Below, in pieces: positions 26,423 through 36,218 of a stretch of DNA of 54,720 nucleotides; the stretch's first letter is position 1, and each line of letters begins with the position of its first letter. The stretch covers positions 1 to 54,720 of the forward strand of contig CACENJ010000005.1 of assembly GCA_902560855.1 (NCBI GenBank). The letters run 5' to 3'. Below the pieces are notes generated by a model. It saw nothing but the letters and a program-made list of their open reading frames with translations, was not told the DNA's origin and did no database searches. The position numbers and the translations under genes are program-made. The DNA is from an uncultured Pelagibacteraceae bacterium. GTDB lineage: Bacteria > Pseudomonadota > Alphaproteobacteria > Pelagibacterales > Pelagibacteraceae.

Positions 26423-27878
26423 AATTATCTTCTACAAATTGATTTAATAATCTAACACCATAACCTGTAGCACCACCTGGATTTAAAGCACCTGCATATT
26501 TTGAAAAAGCCATTCCAGCTATGTCAAGATGAGCCCACGGTGTTTTATTAATTATAAATCTTTGTAAAAATTGCGCTGCTGTAGTTGAGCCAGCACCACC
26601 AACATAGTTTATATTCTGCATATCTGCAGTTTTTGAATTCATTAGTTTGTCATAATTTTTATGCAAAGGTAATCTCCATACTTTTTCATCAACTTTTTCT
26701 CCAGCATCAAAAATCTGTTTTGATAGTTTGTCATCATTTGAAAAAAGTCCGGCATATTCTGATCCTAAACAAACAATTATAGCCCCTGTTAATGTCGCTA
26801 GATCTACCATCAGTTGAGGCTTAAATTTTTTTTCTGTAAAAGTTAATGCATCTGCTAAAACTAATCTTCCTTCTGCATCAGTATTTAAAACTTCTATTGT
26901 CTTACCACTATATGATTTAACTATATCACCAGGTCTTTGTGCGTTTCCACCTGGCATATTTTCGACAAGGCCTACAACTCCAACTGCATTTATTTTTGCT
27001 TTTCTTATTGCAAAATTTTTCAAAAGCCCTACTACTACGGCCGACCCTGCCATATCATATGTCATGTCTTCCATAAATCTTGCCGGTTTTAAAGATATTC
27101 CTCCTGTATCAAAACAAACACCTTTTCCAACAAAGCCTAAAGGTTTTGATTTTGATTTAGTTCCTTTCCATTCAATAGTTACAAGATAAGATCCCCTTAT
27201 GCTTCCCTGGCCCACACCTAATAAAGCATTTAAACCTAATTTTTTTAATTTTTTCTCATCATAAACTGTAACTTTTAGTCCAAATTTTTTTAACTTAAGC
27301 AATCTTTTTGCGTATTCATCAGGATGCAAAATATTTCCAGGTTCTGAAACTAAATCTCTAGTAAAAAATGTTCCTTCTTCTAAAGCTTTAAATTTTAATT
27401 TGTTTTTTAAAGCTAAAGTGCTTTGTTTTCCAATTAAATGAATTGTTATTATGTTTTTTGTTTTTTTTGATTTGTAAATATTAAACTCGTATGATTTTAA
27501 TTTAAATCCATGCATAAACCGACCTATAAAATCTTTTCCGGTTTTACTTTTTACACTTTCGGTTATTATTGATACATCTTTAAATAAATTTTTTTTTATA
27601 AAATTGTAAAATTCTGCTCCTAAATTTTCTACATCTGAGCCTTTTAAATTTTTTTTTAAAGATATAAATATGAGGCTAGTTTTTTCGTTTAGGTTGAATG
27701 TAATAATATTTTCTTTAGTATTTTTTTTACTTTTTAAAATTTTTTCAATATACGAAGTTTCAATTTTTGAAAAAAAAGCACTTGTATTTGTTATTTTGAA
27801 TTTATCCTCAACAAATAAAGCAATTACACCTGAATTGCCTGATTTAGCCTTATTTTTATAGAGAACTTGAACAGTCAT
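26415..27878 (-). CDS. pepA: leucyl aminopeptidase
   Basis: 487 aa from ATG 27878 (MTVQVLYKNKAK). A TTG reading to 27938 would run up to the start of lptF and adds a non-homologous stretch. M17 family: FVGKGVCFDTGGISLKPARFMEDMTYDMAGSA with zinc ligands, and the NTDAEGRLVLADAL signature. C-terminal GATGYGVRLLNQFV. Cytosolic hexameric exopeptidase, here next to lptF as in most proteobacteria. The 59-base divergent region carries a TATAAT (27912-27917) on the lptF strand. Confidence 0.96.
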   Translation of the reverse strand: MTVQVLYKNKAKSGNSGVIALFVEDKFKITNTSAFFSKIETSYIEKILKSKKNTKENIITFNLNEKTSLIFISLKKNLKGSDVENLGAEFYNFIKKNLFKDVSIITESVKSKTGKDFIGRFMHGFKLKSYEFNIYKSKKTKNIITIHLIGKQSTLALKNKLKFKALEEGTFFTRDLVSEPGNILHPDEYAKRLLKLKKFGLKVTVYDEKKLKKLGLNALLGVGQGSIRGSYLVTIEWKGTKSKSKPLGFVGKGVCFDTGGISLKPARFMEDMTYDMAGSAVVVGLLKNFAIRKAKINAVGVVGLVENMPGGNAQRPGDIVKSYSGKTIEVLNTDAEGRLVLADALTFTEKKFKPQLMVDLATLTGAIIVCLGSEYAGLFSNDDKLSKQIFDAGEKVDEKVWRLPLHKNYDKLMNSKTADMQNINYVGGAGSTTAAQFLQRFIINKTPWAHLDIAGMAFSKYAGALNPGGATGYGVRLLNQFVEDNYE

Positions 27879-27937
27879 TGATTTTAAAATATATACTTGT
27901 AGTTGAAAGTATATAATTACTATTAAGCATAATTTCA

Positions 27938-29083
27938 ATGAAAAAATTGATTTTTAAAAAAATTTCAAAAGATATTTTCCAATTCTTTTTGCTGGTTTCT
28001 ATTAGTATTTCTTTAATTGTATGGGTAATACAAGCAGTAAATTTCTTAGAAATAGTTACAGAAGATGGTCATGGGCTCAGAGTATATTTTTTATATACAT
28101 TACTAAGTCTGCCAAAAATATTTAGTAAAATTCTCCCATTTATATATTTCATTAGTTTATTTTATATAATCCTAAAATATGAAAACGAAAATGAGTTAAT
28201 TATTTTTTGGACTATTGGGATAAAAAAAATAGATTTCTTAAAAACTTTATTAAAATTTTCAGTATTTTATTTAATTTTACAATTATTTTTAACTACTTAT
28301 ATTGTTCCAATAACTTTAGATAAAGCAAGATCCTTTATTAGAACTTCAAAAGTTGATTTTTTTTCATCAATTATGCAACAAAAAAAGTTTATAGACACGG
28401 TAAAAAATTTAACAATCTTTGTTGAAGAGAAAAGTGAAGAAGGTAAGTTAAAAAATATTTTTTTAAAAGAATCAATTGATGAAAATCAGTATCAAGTAAT
28501 ATTTGCTAAAAGAGGAGAAATTAAGAAAGATGATCAAAAAACAAGTTTAATGTTATTTGAAGGTAAAATAATAAACAACAATAAACAAAAAATAAACTCC
28601 TTCGAATTTTCAAGCACTGAAGTTAATCTGTCAAGATTTTCAACCAAGACAACTACACACCCAAAGATACAAGAAATTAAAACATATGATTTATTAACAT
28701 GCATTGTTGAATTAAAAAATTTCTCTAATTCTTTTATAAATAACATTTTTAAGTCAAAAAAAACATTAACTAACTGTAGCCCAAATAATATAAGTGCGGC
28801 TTTTCAAGAAATTATTAAAAGATTAGTCTCACCTTTTTATTTACCAGTACTATCTTTAATTGCATGTCTAATAATAATTAAATCAAAAGATGATTATGAA
28901 TACGTTAGATATAAGTTTTTATTATTTGTAATGGGTGTAATTACAATAATTATTTCTGAAATTTCTACAAAATATTCTTCGGTAAATGTTTCTCAAAATA
29001 TTTATTTAGTAATATTACCTATTCTATTTTTCTTTGTTACTTATTTTTATTTTAAATTTAAATTAAAAAAAACTAATTTATAA
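27938..29083 (+). CDS. lptF: LPS export ABC transporter permease LptF
   Basis: 381 aa, YjgP/YjgQ family. Six membrane helices as two sets of three (residues about 12-32, 50-75, 98-118 and about 300-375) flanking a periplasmic beta-jellyroll. Conserved features near the start: VNFLEIVTEDGHGLRVYFLYTLLSLPKIFSKILPF, then YENENELIIFWTIGIKK. With LptG and LptB it lifts lipopolysaccharide out of the inner membrane. First of a tight lptF-lptG-lptD-surA-pdxA-rsmA run. Confidence 0.9.
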   Translation: MKKLIFKKISKDIFQFFLLVSISISLIVWVIQAVNFLEIVTEDGHGLRVYFLYTLLSLPKIFSKILPFIYFISLFYIILKYENENELIIFWTIGIKKIDFLKTLLKFSVFYLILQLFLTTYIVPITLDKARSFIRTSKVDFFSSIMQQKKFIDTVKNLTIFVEEKSEEGKLKNIFLKESIDENQYQVIFAKRGEIKKDDQKTSLMLFEGKIINNNKQKINSFEFSSTEVNLSRFSTKTTTHPKIQEIKTYDLLTCIVELKNFSNSFINNIFKSKKTLTNCSPNNISAAFQEIIKRLVSPFYLPVLSLIACLIIIKSKDDYEYVRYKFLLFVMGVITIIISEISTKYSSVNVSQNIYLVILPILFFFVTYFYFKFKLKKTNL

Positions 29084-29087
29084 AACA

Positions 29088-30167
29088 ATGATTATAAATA
29101 CTTATAAAAAATATATTTTATCACTATTTTCTAAAAGTTTAGTTGAAGTGACTTTAGTTTTTTTCTCTTTAATTTTAATAATAAATCTATTTGAAGAAAT
29201 TAACTTTTTAAAAAATGAAAGTGTGGCAGGTTATTACCCGGTATTTTTATCTCTGCTAAACGCACCATCTGTTATTTTTGATATAATGCCTTTCATTTTT
29301 TTAATTTCTACATTATTCTTTTTTATAAAATTAATTGAAAAAAATGAGTTATCTATTTTTAAATATAATGGAATAACTAATAATCAAATTTTATCAACTT
29401 TAGTAATTTTTTCTTTTACAATTGGAATATTATTAATTGTTGCCTTTTATACATTCTCAGCAAAGTTAAAAAATCAGTATTTATTGATAAAAAATGGATT
29501 CACTTCTGATGATAAATATTTAGCTGTTATAACTGAAAATGGATTATGGATTAGAGATGAAGTTGATAATACAATAAATATCATTAATGCGGACAAAATA
29601 AAAAAAAACTTGCTAATAAATGTTTCAATAGTTCAATTTGATAAAAATTTTAATTTATTAAAAGTAATTCAAAGTGAAGAAATAAATATTAATTCAAAAA
29701 ATTGGATAATTAGTAAACCATTTATTACTAAAAAAAATATTACAAATGAGTCCTCAATGATAACATTTAAGAGTAATTTTGATATTGAAAAAGTAAATAA
29801 TTTATTTTCTAATCTTTCTTCAATGTCATTAATGGAATTGAATAAATTAAAAAAGGATTATTTGGCACTTGGATATTCCACAGTAGATGTTGAAGTTTAT
29901 GAGAATAAAATTTATTCAGTGCCTATTTATTTAGCAATAATGACGCTAGTTTCAGGGATAATAATGTTTAATTCAAAATATAGAAAAAGCAAAACTTTTA
30001 ACATTATTTTGGGAATTTCTCTTTCTGTAGTAATGTACTATATTAATTATTTTTCTGGTATACTTGGTGAAAATGGAAGAGTGCCAATTATTTTATCGGT
30101 ATGGCTGCCTTTAATTATTTTAACAATAATTTGTTTGATTGGTTTGGTTAGATTAAATGAGAAATAA
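29088..30167 (+). CDS. lptG: LPS export ABC transporter permease LptG
   Basis: 359 aa, same fold as LptF: ETVLVFF-like first helix, FEEINFLKN, APSVIFDIMPFIFLISTLFFFIKLIEKNELSIFKYNGI, a periplasmic domain, and C-terminal helices (IYLAIMTLVSGIIMFN, ISLSVVMYYINYFSGILG, LPLIILTIICLIGLVRL). Four bases after lptF and overlapping lptD by 11. Confidence 0.9.
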   Translation: MIINTYKKYILSLFSKSLVEVTLVFFSLILIINLFEEINFLKNESVAGYYPVFLSLLNAPSVIFDIMPFIFLISTLFFFIKLIEKNELSIFKYNGITNNQILSTLVIFSFTIGILLIVAFYTFSAKLKNQYLLIKNGFTSDDKYLAVITENGLWIRDEVDNTINIINADKIKKNLLINVSIVQFDKNFNLLKVIQSEEININSKNWIISKPFITKKNITNESSMITFKSNFDIEKVNNLFSNLSSMSLMELNKLKKDYLALGYSTVDVEVYENKIYSVPIYLAIMTLVSGIIMFNSKYRKSKTFNIILGISLSVVMYYINYFSGILGENGRVPIILSVWLPLIILTIICLIGLVRLNEK

Positions 30168-32613
30168 AAAAATTTTTTCATTTTTTTATATTGTCTTTTC
30201 TTTGCTATTTATAAATCAAGTTTTGTCTGAAGAAATCATTTTTGAAACCCCTGAAATAGAAACATTTGATAATGGCAATATCTTAAAAGCAAACAAAGGT
30301 GGTAAAGCTGTTGTGGACATTAACACACAAATTATCGCAGATCGATTTGAATATAATAAAACAACAAATATTCTCTCTGCGCACGGAAACGTTGAAGTGT
30401 TTGATAACTTAAATAATGTAAAAACAGAGTCAAATAAAATTACTTATTTAAAAAATCAAGAAAAATATTTTTCTGAAGGAAAAACAAAAATATATGTAGA
30501 GGATAAATATATAATTAACTCTAAAAACGTTCATTTATTAATTAATAAAAAACAAATTTTTTCAGATGAAAATACAGTTCTTGTAGATACAAAAAATAAT
30601 TACTACGAAGCTGAAAAATTTAAATATTCAATTGATAAAAAATTATTTAGAGGTAGCAATGTTACTTTAACAAATAGCAATAAAGATAAATATTTTTTTG
30701 AAGATCTTTTCTCAAATTTAAAAACAGATGAATTGCACGGTAAAGATCTTGAAGTAGATTTTAATAACGAAATGTTTGGAAATAGTGAAAATGAGCCGAG
30801 GTTAAAAGGAATTAAATCTTATTCTAACAAAAATATTACCACGGTCTCCAAAGGTGTTTTTACAACATGTAAAAAAAGAAAAGATAAATGTCCTCCATGG
30901 AAAGTTGAAGCAAACGAAGTTAAACACGATAAAAATAAAAAAACAATTTACTATAAGAATGCTTGGCTAAAAATTTACGATGTGCCAGTATTATATTATC
31001 CCTACTTTTTCCACCCAGATCCAACTGTTGAACGCCAATCTGGTTTTTTGACTCCTCAAATAGGAGATTCTCAAACGTTGGGGTCTTCTGCTTATATTCC
31101 TTATTTTTATGTAATATCTGATAAAAAAGACTTAACACTTAAACCTCGAATTTTTACAGACAATAAATTTTCAATTCAAACCGAGTATAGAAGAGTTACT
31201 AACAAAGCAAATCATATTTTTGATGTGAGTTTAACCCATGGTCACAGCTCATCATCAAGCGACAATGAAGACTCAAGAAGTCACATTTTTACAAATTCAA
31301 TTATGGATATTGATTTAAATTCTTTTGACAACAGCAATCTTGAGATTCAATTGCAAAAAACCTCTAATGACACTTATTTAAGATTATTTAATTTGGAGTC
31401 CCCACTTTTTGGCAGTTCTGGAAGCAAAGGAATTTCAACATTAAATTCTTTTCTAAATCTTACTGCCAATAAAGAAGATTTAGGTCTAAATGTTTCTACA
31501 AGAGTTTATGAAAAATTAGATACATCTAATAGTGATCGTTATGAATTTATTTTTCCAAGCTACAGTTTAAGTAAAAATATTCGTCACAATAATAAATTAG
31601 ATGGAAGTTTGTCATTTAATTCATCTGGTTCTCAACATATATACAACACTAATGTAAAAGAAAGTCATATAATAAATGACTTGTTATTTAATTCTCAAGA
31701 TAAATTTTTAACAAGTGGAATAAAAAATAATTATAACATATTGATTAAAAATGTTAACTCTGAAGGAACAAATTCAACAAAATACAAAAACACTTTAGAA
31801 TCGGAATTATTATCAACAATAATGTTTGAATCATCTTATCCTTTATTAAGAGAAGGAATGAATTTTAACAATTATTTAACTCCAAAAATATCATTACGAT
31901 ATAGTCCAAACAATATGAAAAACTTAAAAAATGAGGACAGAAGAATTGATATAAATAATATCTTCTCTTTGAATAGACTGGGATTTTCTGATTCCGTTGA
32001 AAGTGGACAATCATTAACAATCGGTTCGGAATTTAAAAAATCAAGGATAATTTTAGATAATAAAGATTTACCAATCGAAAAAGATTTTTTTGAAGCTAGT
32101 TTTGCAACAGTTTTCAGAGATGAAATTAACGATGATATGCCCACTTCTAGTTCTCTAGGTAAAACTAGCTCTGATGTAGTAGGAAAAATTATGTTTACAC
32201 CTAACAATTTCTTAAGTTCAGGTTATCAATTTTCTCTGGACAACAATATAGATCAAATTAAATACCACGATTTAAATGCAAAATTTACAGTAAATAATTT
32301 TGTTACTTCATTTAAATATATTGAAGAAAAAGATAATATCGGAAATGAACATTATTTATCAAATACTACTTCATATAAGCTAGATGAAAATAATTCTTTT
32401 TCCTTTTCAACTAGAAAGAATAAAAAAATTGATATGACAGAATTTTATGACTTAATTTACCAATATAAAAATGATTGTCTAACTGCTGCTGTAAAATATA
32501 ATAAAGAATATTATGCTGACAGCGATATTAAGCCAACGGAACAACTTTTCTTCTCATTAACAATTGTTCCTCTGGGAGCGTATGAATCAAAAAATGTACT
32601 TTCTAAAAAATGA
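30157..32613 (+). CDS. lptD: LPS assembly outer-membrane protein LptD
   Basis: 818 aa. Signal peptide (about 1-24), OstA/LptA-like jellyroll (about 45-180: ADRFEYNKTTNILSAHGNVEVFDN, then TYLKNQEKYFSEG), and a C-terminal beta-barrel with the conserved GFLTPQIGDSQTLGSSAYIPYFY plug-to-barrel entry. Inserts LPS into the outer leaflet together with LptE. Cysteines visible: two in TTCKKRKDKCPPW and one near the C-terminus (NDCLTAAV). The E. coli-type double disulfide pattern is thus only partly kept. Confidence 0.93.
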   Translation: MRNKKIFSFFYIVFSLLFINQVLSEEIIFETPEIETFDNGNILKANKGGKAVVDINTQIIADRFEYNKTTNILSAHGNVEVFDNLNNVKTESNKITYLKNQEKYFSEGKTKIYVEDKYIINSKNVHLLINKKQIFSDENTVLVDTKNNYYEAEKFKYSIDKKLFRGSNVTLTNSNKDKYFFEDLFSNLKTDELHGKDLEVDFNNEMFGNSENEPRLKGIKSYSNKNITTVSKGVFTTCKKRKDKCPPWKVEANEVKHDKNKKTIYYKNAWLKIYDVPVLYYPYFFHPDPTVERQSGFLTPQIGDSQTLGSSAYIPYFYVISDKKDLTLKPRIFTDNKFSIQTEYRRVTNKANHIFDVSLTHGHSSSSSDNEDSRSHIFTNSIMDIDLNSFDNSNLEIQLQKTSNDTYLRLFNLESPLFGSSGSKGISTLNSFLNLTANKEDLGLNVSTRVYEKLDTSNSDRYEFIFPSYSLSKNIRHNNKLDGSLSFNSSGSQHIYNTNVKESHIINDLLFNSQDKFLTSGIKNNYNILIKNVNSEGTNSTKYKNTLESELLSTIMFESSYPLLREGMNFNNYLTPKISLRYSPNNMKNLKNEDRRIDINNIFSLNRLGFSDSVESGQSLTIGSEFKKSRIILDNKDLPIEKDFFEASFATVFRDEINDDMPTSSSLGKTSSDVVGKIMFTPNNFLSSGYQFSLDNNIDQIKYHDLNAKFTVNNFVTSFKYIEEKDNIGNEHYLSNTTSYKLDENNSFSFSTRKNKKIDMTEFYDLIYQYKNDCLTAAVKYNKEYYADSDIKPTEQLFFSLTIVPLGAYESKNVLSKK

Positions 32614-33539
32614 AAATAGTTTTTTTTTTTATATTTCTCTTAAATTTTTTTTATAGCCAAATTTCATATTCCAATGAAATTTATGTGGTTATGAAAGTTA
32701 ATAATAAAATAATAACTAATATCGATATAAGTAATGAGTACAGATATCTTGTTGCACTAAGACCTAGCCTTCAAGATGTGGATAAAAAAAAAGTTTTAAA
32801 TCTAGCTAAAGATTCAATATTAAGAGAAAAAATTAAAGAGGAAGAAATAATTAAACACTTTGATTTAACTGTTGAAAATAAGTTTATTGATAAAATTGTT
32901 GCCAATTTTTACAAAAAAATGGGAATGAAAAATGAAAATGAATTTATAAATTATTTGAAAAAATATAACCTGGAACTTGAAGACATAAGAATGAAAATTT
33001 CTATAGAAACTGCATGGAACGATTTAATTTACAAAAAATTTTCCAATAAAGTTGAAATAGATAAAATAAGAATTAAAAAAAATATAGAAAAAATTATTTC
33101 AGAAAGTGGAGAACAATATAATTTTTTAATTTTTGAGATATTGTTTAATGCAGAAAATTATGAAGAAGTGCAGAAAAAATATAACGTGATTGAGAAAAGC
33201 ATATCAGAAATAGGTTTTAAAAATACAGCAAATTTGCATAGCGTTTCTGATTCTGCAAAATTAGGGGGAAAAATAGGTTGGATAAATGAATCTCAATTAA
33301 ATGAAATTATTAAGAGAGAAATTATAAATTTAGAAATTGGAAAATATACTAAACCAATAACAGTTCCTGGGGGGTTTCTAATTGTTAAATTAGAAGATAA
33401 AATAAAAGAAGAAATGAATATAAACTTTGAAGAAGAATATAAGAAACAAATAGCGAACGAGAAAAATACGCAACTAAAAAATTTCTCAGAAATATATTTT
33501 AAAAAAATAAAAAAAAATGCGACAATAAGTGAAAAATAA
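32610..33539 (+). CDS. surA: SurA-like periplasmic peptidyl-prolyl isomerase/chaperone
   Basis: 309 aa with signal peptide (about 1-21), a SurA N-terminal chaperone region (VMKVNNKIITNIDISNEYRYLVALRP...LREKIKEEEI) and one parvulin domain (about 170-265: FEILFNAENYEEVQKKY, SDSAKLGGKIGWINESQL, KPITVPGGFLIVKLEDK). E. coli SurA has two parvulin modules and 428 aa, so this is a shortened form. Assists outer-membrane proteins such as LptD, directly upstream and overlapping by four bases. Confidence 0.82.
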   Translation: MKIVFFFIFLLNFFYSQISYSNEIYVVMKVNNKIITNIDISNEYRYLVALRPSLQDVDKKKVLNLAKDSILREKIKEEEIIKHFDLTVENKFIDKIVANFYKKMGMKNENEFINYLKKYNLELEDIRMKISIETAWNDLIYKKFSNKVEIDKIRIKKNIEKIISESGEQYNFLIFEILFNAENYEEVQKKYNVIEKSISEIGFKNTANLHSVSDSAKLGGKIGWINESQLNEIIKREIINLEIGKYTKPITVPGGFLIVKLEDKIKEEMNINFEEEYKKQIANEKNTQLKNFSEIYFKKIKKNATISEK

Positions 33540-34515
33540 ACCAATAATCATAGTTGCTGGCGAACCGTATAGTACTTTTTCAGAAATTTTTTATAAAGTT
33601 TTTAAATCAAATTATTATAAAAAATATAATCGTCCAATAATATTAATTGGATCAAAAAAAATCATTGAAATGCAAATGAAAAAAATGAATTATTATTGCA
33701 AATTTAATTTGATAAATAAAAATCAAATTAAAAAAACTAAATTAAATAATGATAAAATTAATTTAATTGATGTTAAGTTAAAATTTAATAAACCTTTTGA
33801 TAAAATTTCAAATAAATCTTCAAATTATATTAAAAAATGCTTTGATATTTCTTTAAATATTATGAAAAAAAAATTAGCTTTTGCTTTAATCAATGGTCCA
33901 ATATCTAAAAAACATTTTTTTAATGGAAAACACAAAGGAGTTACAGAGTATCTAGCTTACAAAACACATAAACAAAATAATGAAGTAATGTTAATTTATA
34001 ATAAGTCGCTATCGGTGTCTCCAATTACAACACACATTCCTATTAAAAAAGTATCACAAAATATCTCAGGAAATAAAATATTTAAAAAAATAATTTTAAT
34101 TAATAAATTCTACAAAAATAAATTAAAAATAAAACCAAGATTTGCCGTTACAGGGTTAAATCCTCATTGCGAATCCAATTTTTACGATAGTGAAGAAGAT
34201 AGAATTATTAAACCTGCAATAAAAAAATTGCAAAAAAAGAATTTAAAAGTTAAAGGACCGTTTCCTGCAGATACATTATTTATAAAGAAAAATATTAATA
34301 GATTTGACGTTGTAGTTGGCATGTATCATGATCAGGTACTAACTCCTTTAAAAACCTTATACAATTTTGATGCAATAAATATAACTATAGGGCTGCCTTT
34401 TATTAGAGTTTCGGTAGATCATGGTCCAAATAATCAAATGTTAGGTAAAAAAAAATCTAACCCAAAAAGCTTAAAGGAAGCTTTGCTTTTTTTTAAAAGA
34501 CTTAATGACAATTAA
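33529..34515 (+). CDS. pdxA: 4-hydroxythreonine-4-phosphate dehydrogenase (divergent PdxA)
   Basis: 328 aa, GTG start at 33529 inside surA. Family features: INGPISKKHF, EYLAYKT, TTHIPIKKVS (metal His), GLNPHCESNFYDSEEDRIIKPAI, GPFPADTLF and VGMYHDQVLTPLKTL. The C-terminal motif reads SVDHGPNNQMLGKKKSNPKS where the usual form is 'VDHGTAxDIAG', and the N-terminal 'GDPaGIGPE' is replaced by GEPYSTFSEIF. Likely still oxidises 4-phosphohydroxy-threonine for pyridoxal phosphate, given its usual place between surA and rsmA, but the substrate loop is altered. Confidence 0.82.
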   Translation: MKNKPIIIVAGEPYSTFSEIFYKVFKSNYYKKYNRPIILIGSKKIIEMQMKKMNYYCKFNLINKNQIKKTKLNNDKINLIDVKLKFNKPFDKISNKSSNYIKKCFDISLNIMKKKLAFALINGPISKKHFFNGKHKGVTEYLAYKTHKQNNEVMLIYNKSLSVSPITTHIPIKKVSQNISGNKIFKKIILINKFYKNKLKIKPRFAVTGLNPHCESNFYDSEEDRIIKPAIKKLQKKNLKVKGPFPADTLFIKKNINRFDVVVGMYHDQVLTPLKTLYNFDAINITIGLPFIRVSVDHGPNNQMLGKKKSNPKSLKEALLFFKRLNDN

Positions 34516-35299
34516 ACCAAAAAGAAGTTTAGGACAAAACTTTTTATTAGACAAAAATATAATTAAAAAGATCGCAGAAATTGGAAACATTAAAAGCAAT
34601 GATATAGTTATTGAAATTGGACCTGGTACTGGAAATCTAACTGATTCTATTTTAAAAAAAAATCCAAAGAAAATTTTTGTTATTGAAAAGGATTATAATC
34701 TTGCAAAACTTTTATATGAAAAATTTAAAAACAAAATAATTATAATTAACAAAGATATTTTAAAATTTGAACCTACTTTTTTTTCTAATGAAAAGTGTAT
34801 AGTTTTCGGAAATCTACCATATAATATTTCTACTGAAATTTTAGCAACTTGGATTACTGAAAATGAAAAATTTAAATCTTACAAAAAACTTATTCTAATG
34901 TTTCAAAAAGAAGTTGCTGAAAGAATAGTAGCAAAAACAAATTCTAAAGATTATGGAAGGCTCTCAATAATTTCAAATTGGAGGTTAGAAGTAAAAAAAG
35001 AATTCAACGTAAGTCCAAATGCTTTCTTTCCTAAACCAAAGATTGATAGTACATTATTAAGCTTTGTTCCAAAAAAACAATATTTCAAAATTAAAAATCC
35101 AAAAAATATAGAAAAAATAACCAAAGTTTTTTTTAATCAAAGAAGAAAAATGATCAAAAAACCTCTGGGACAAATTTTTAAGAATGCAGATGATGTGGTT
35201 AAAAAACTTAAATTGAATATGAATTTAAGACCTCAGAATTTAAGTCCATTAAATTATTTTGAAATAACAAAAGAATATGAAGATCAGTTAATTAATTGA
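34505..35299 (+). CDS. rsmA: 16S rRNA dimethyladenosine transferase (KsgA)
   Basis: 264 aa. [23 protein letters not shown] loop [14 protein letters not shown], catalytic NLPYNIS, and [10 protein letters not shown]-like [16 protein letters not shown]. Dimethylates two adjacent adenines near the 16S 3' end during 30S maturation. Overlaps pdxA by 11 bases, and the opposing gmk by 16, the largest convergent overlap in the window. Confidence 0.97.
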   Translation: MTIKPKRSLGQNFLLDKNIIKKIAEIGNIKSNDIVIEIGPGTGNLTDSILKKNPKKIFVIEKDYNLAKLLYEKFKNKIIIINKDILKFEPTFFSNEKCIVFGNLPYNISTEILATWITENEKFKSYKKLILMFQKEVAERIVAKTNSKDYGRLSIISNWRLEVKKEFNVSPNAFFPKPKIDSTLLSFVPKKQYFKIKNPKNIEKITKVFFNQRRKMIKKPLGQIFKNADDVVKKLKLNMNLRPQNLSPLNYFEITKEYEDQLIN

Positions 35300-35916
35300 T
35301 TTATATGCTTTTTAATTAATTCAATATCATAAGAATTATTAATTTTCTCAATTTCAGATTTAATTAAATTATTCACTTCTTTGTAACAATTATCTAAATT
35401 ATCATTTATAACTACATAATCGTAGTCTACCCAGTGAAGAATATCTTTGTTAAATTGTTTCATTCTCTCTTCAACTATAAGTTTATCTTTCATTTCCCTG
35501 TTTGATAATCTTTCAAATAAAACTTCTTTGCTTGGGGGTAATATAAAAAAAGTTATTAATTTATATTTCAATTTTTTTTCTTTAATTTGCTTAGTTCCTT
35601 GCCAATCAATATCAAAAATTACATTTAGACCTTTTTCTAAGCTATTTATAACTTTAGATTTAATTGTTCCATACAAATTATTAAAAACTTTTGCATATTC
35701 TAAAAATTCATTTTTTTTTACTAAAGATGCAAATTCATCTTCGTTAACAAAAAAATAATCTTTTGAGTTAATTTCATTAACTCTTGGTCTTCTAGTTGTG
35801 TGTGATATTGATATTATGTAGTTGTTATTTTCTGATAGTAGCTTTGTAAGTGTAGTTTTTCCAGCACCTGAGGGTGATGACAAAATTATCATTACCCCAT
35901 CTTCTTTTGAAGACAT
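35284..35916 (-). CDS. gmk: guanylate kinase
   Basis: 210 aa. P-loop [36 protein letters not shown] (GMP-binding), [12 protein letters not shown], and [14 protein letters not shown]. Phosphorylates GMP to GDP. Lies 10 bases after acpP on the same strand and ends inside rsmA. Confidence 0.97.
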   Translation of the reverse strand: MSSKEDGVMIILSSPSGAGKTTLTKLLSENNNYIISISHTTRRPRVNEINSKDYFFVNEDEFASLVKKNEFLEYAKVFNNLYGTIKSKVINSLEKGLNVIFDIDWQGTKQIKEKKLKYKLITFFILPPSKEVLFERLSNREMKDKLIVEERMKQFNKDILHWVDYDYVVINDNLDNCYKEVNNLIKSEIEKINNSYDIELIKKHINQLIN

Positions 35917-35926
35917 TTAATAATAA

Positions 35927-36166
35927 TTAATTATTTTTACTTTCAATAAACTTAATTGCATCACCAACAGTTAGTATTTTTTCTGCCTCATTATCTGAAA
36001 TTTCAGAACCAAATTCTTCTTCAAAAGCCATAACTAGTTCTACTGTATCTAAACTATCTGCACCCAAGTCATCAATAAAACTTGATTCTTCAGTAACCTT
36101 AGCTTCATCAATACCTAAGTGATCTGCAACTATTTTTTTTACTTTACTTGAAATATCATCTGACAT
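35927..36166 (-). CDS. acpP: acyl carrier protein
   Basis: 79 aa acidic four-helix protein with the phosphopantetheine site [19 protein letters not shown] (Ser38). Carries acyl chains in fatty-acid synthesis. Good ribosome-binding site (AAGGGAA about 7 bases upstream of ATG). It has a likely promoter of its own that overlaps the end of fabG, in keeping with ACP being needed in far greater amounts than FabG or FabD. Confidence 0.98.
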   Translation of the reverse strand: MSDDISSKVKKIVADHLGIDEAKVTEESSFIDDLGADSLDTVELVMAFEEEFGSEISDNEAEKILTVGDAIKFIESKNN

Positions 36167-36190
36167 TTTGTTCCCTTGTGTTTTAATTCG

Positions 36191-36218
36191 TTAATAAATT
36201 AATACACAGCTTTGTCAA
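36191..36218 (-). promoter_or_regulatory. predicted promoter of acpP, overlapping the fabG stop
   Basis: The minus strand has a perfect TTGACA (36218-36213) whose bases include the fabG stop codon, then a 16-base spacer and TATTAA (36196-36191). The expected start near 36184 gives a leader of about 17 bases holding the AAGGGAA ribosome-binding site. Confidence 0.45.

Noticed and set aside
27879-27938. Extension of pepA to 27938
   Set aside because: It depends on a TTG start reaching the first base of lptF and encodes a hydrophobic stretch not expected in PepA; ATG 27878 fits the family.
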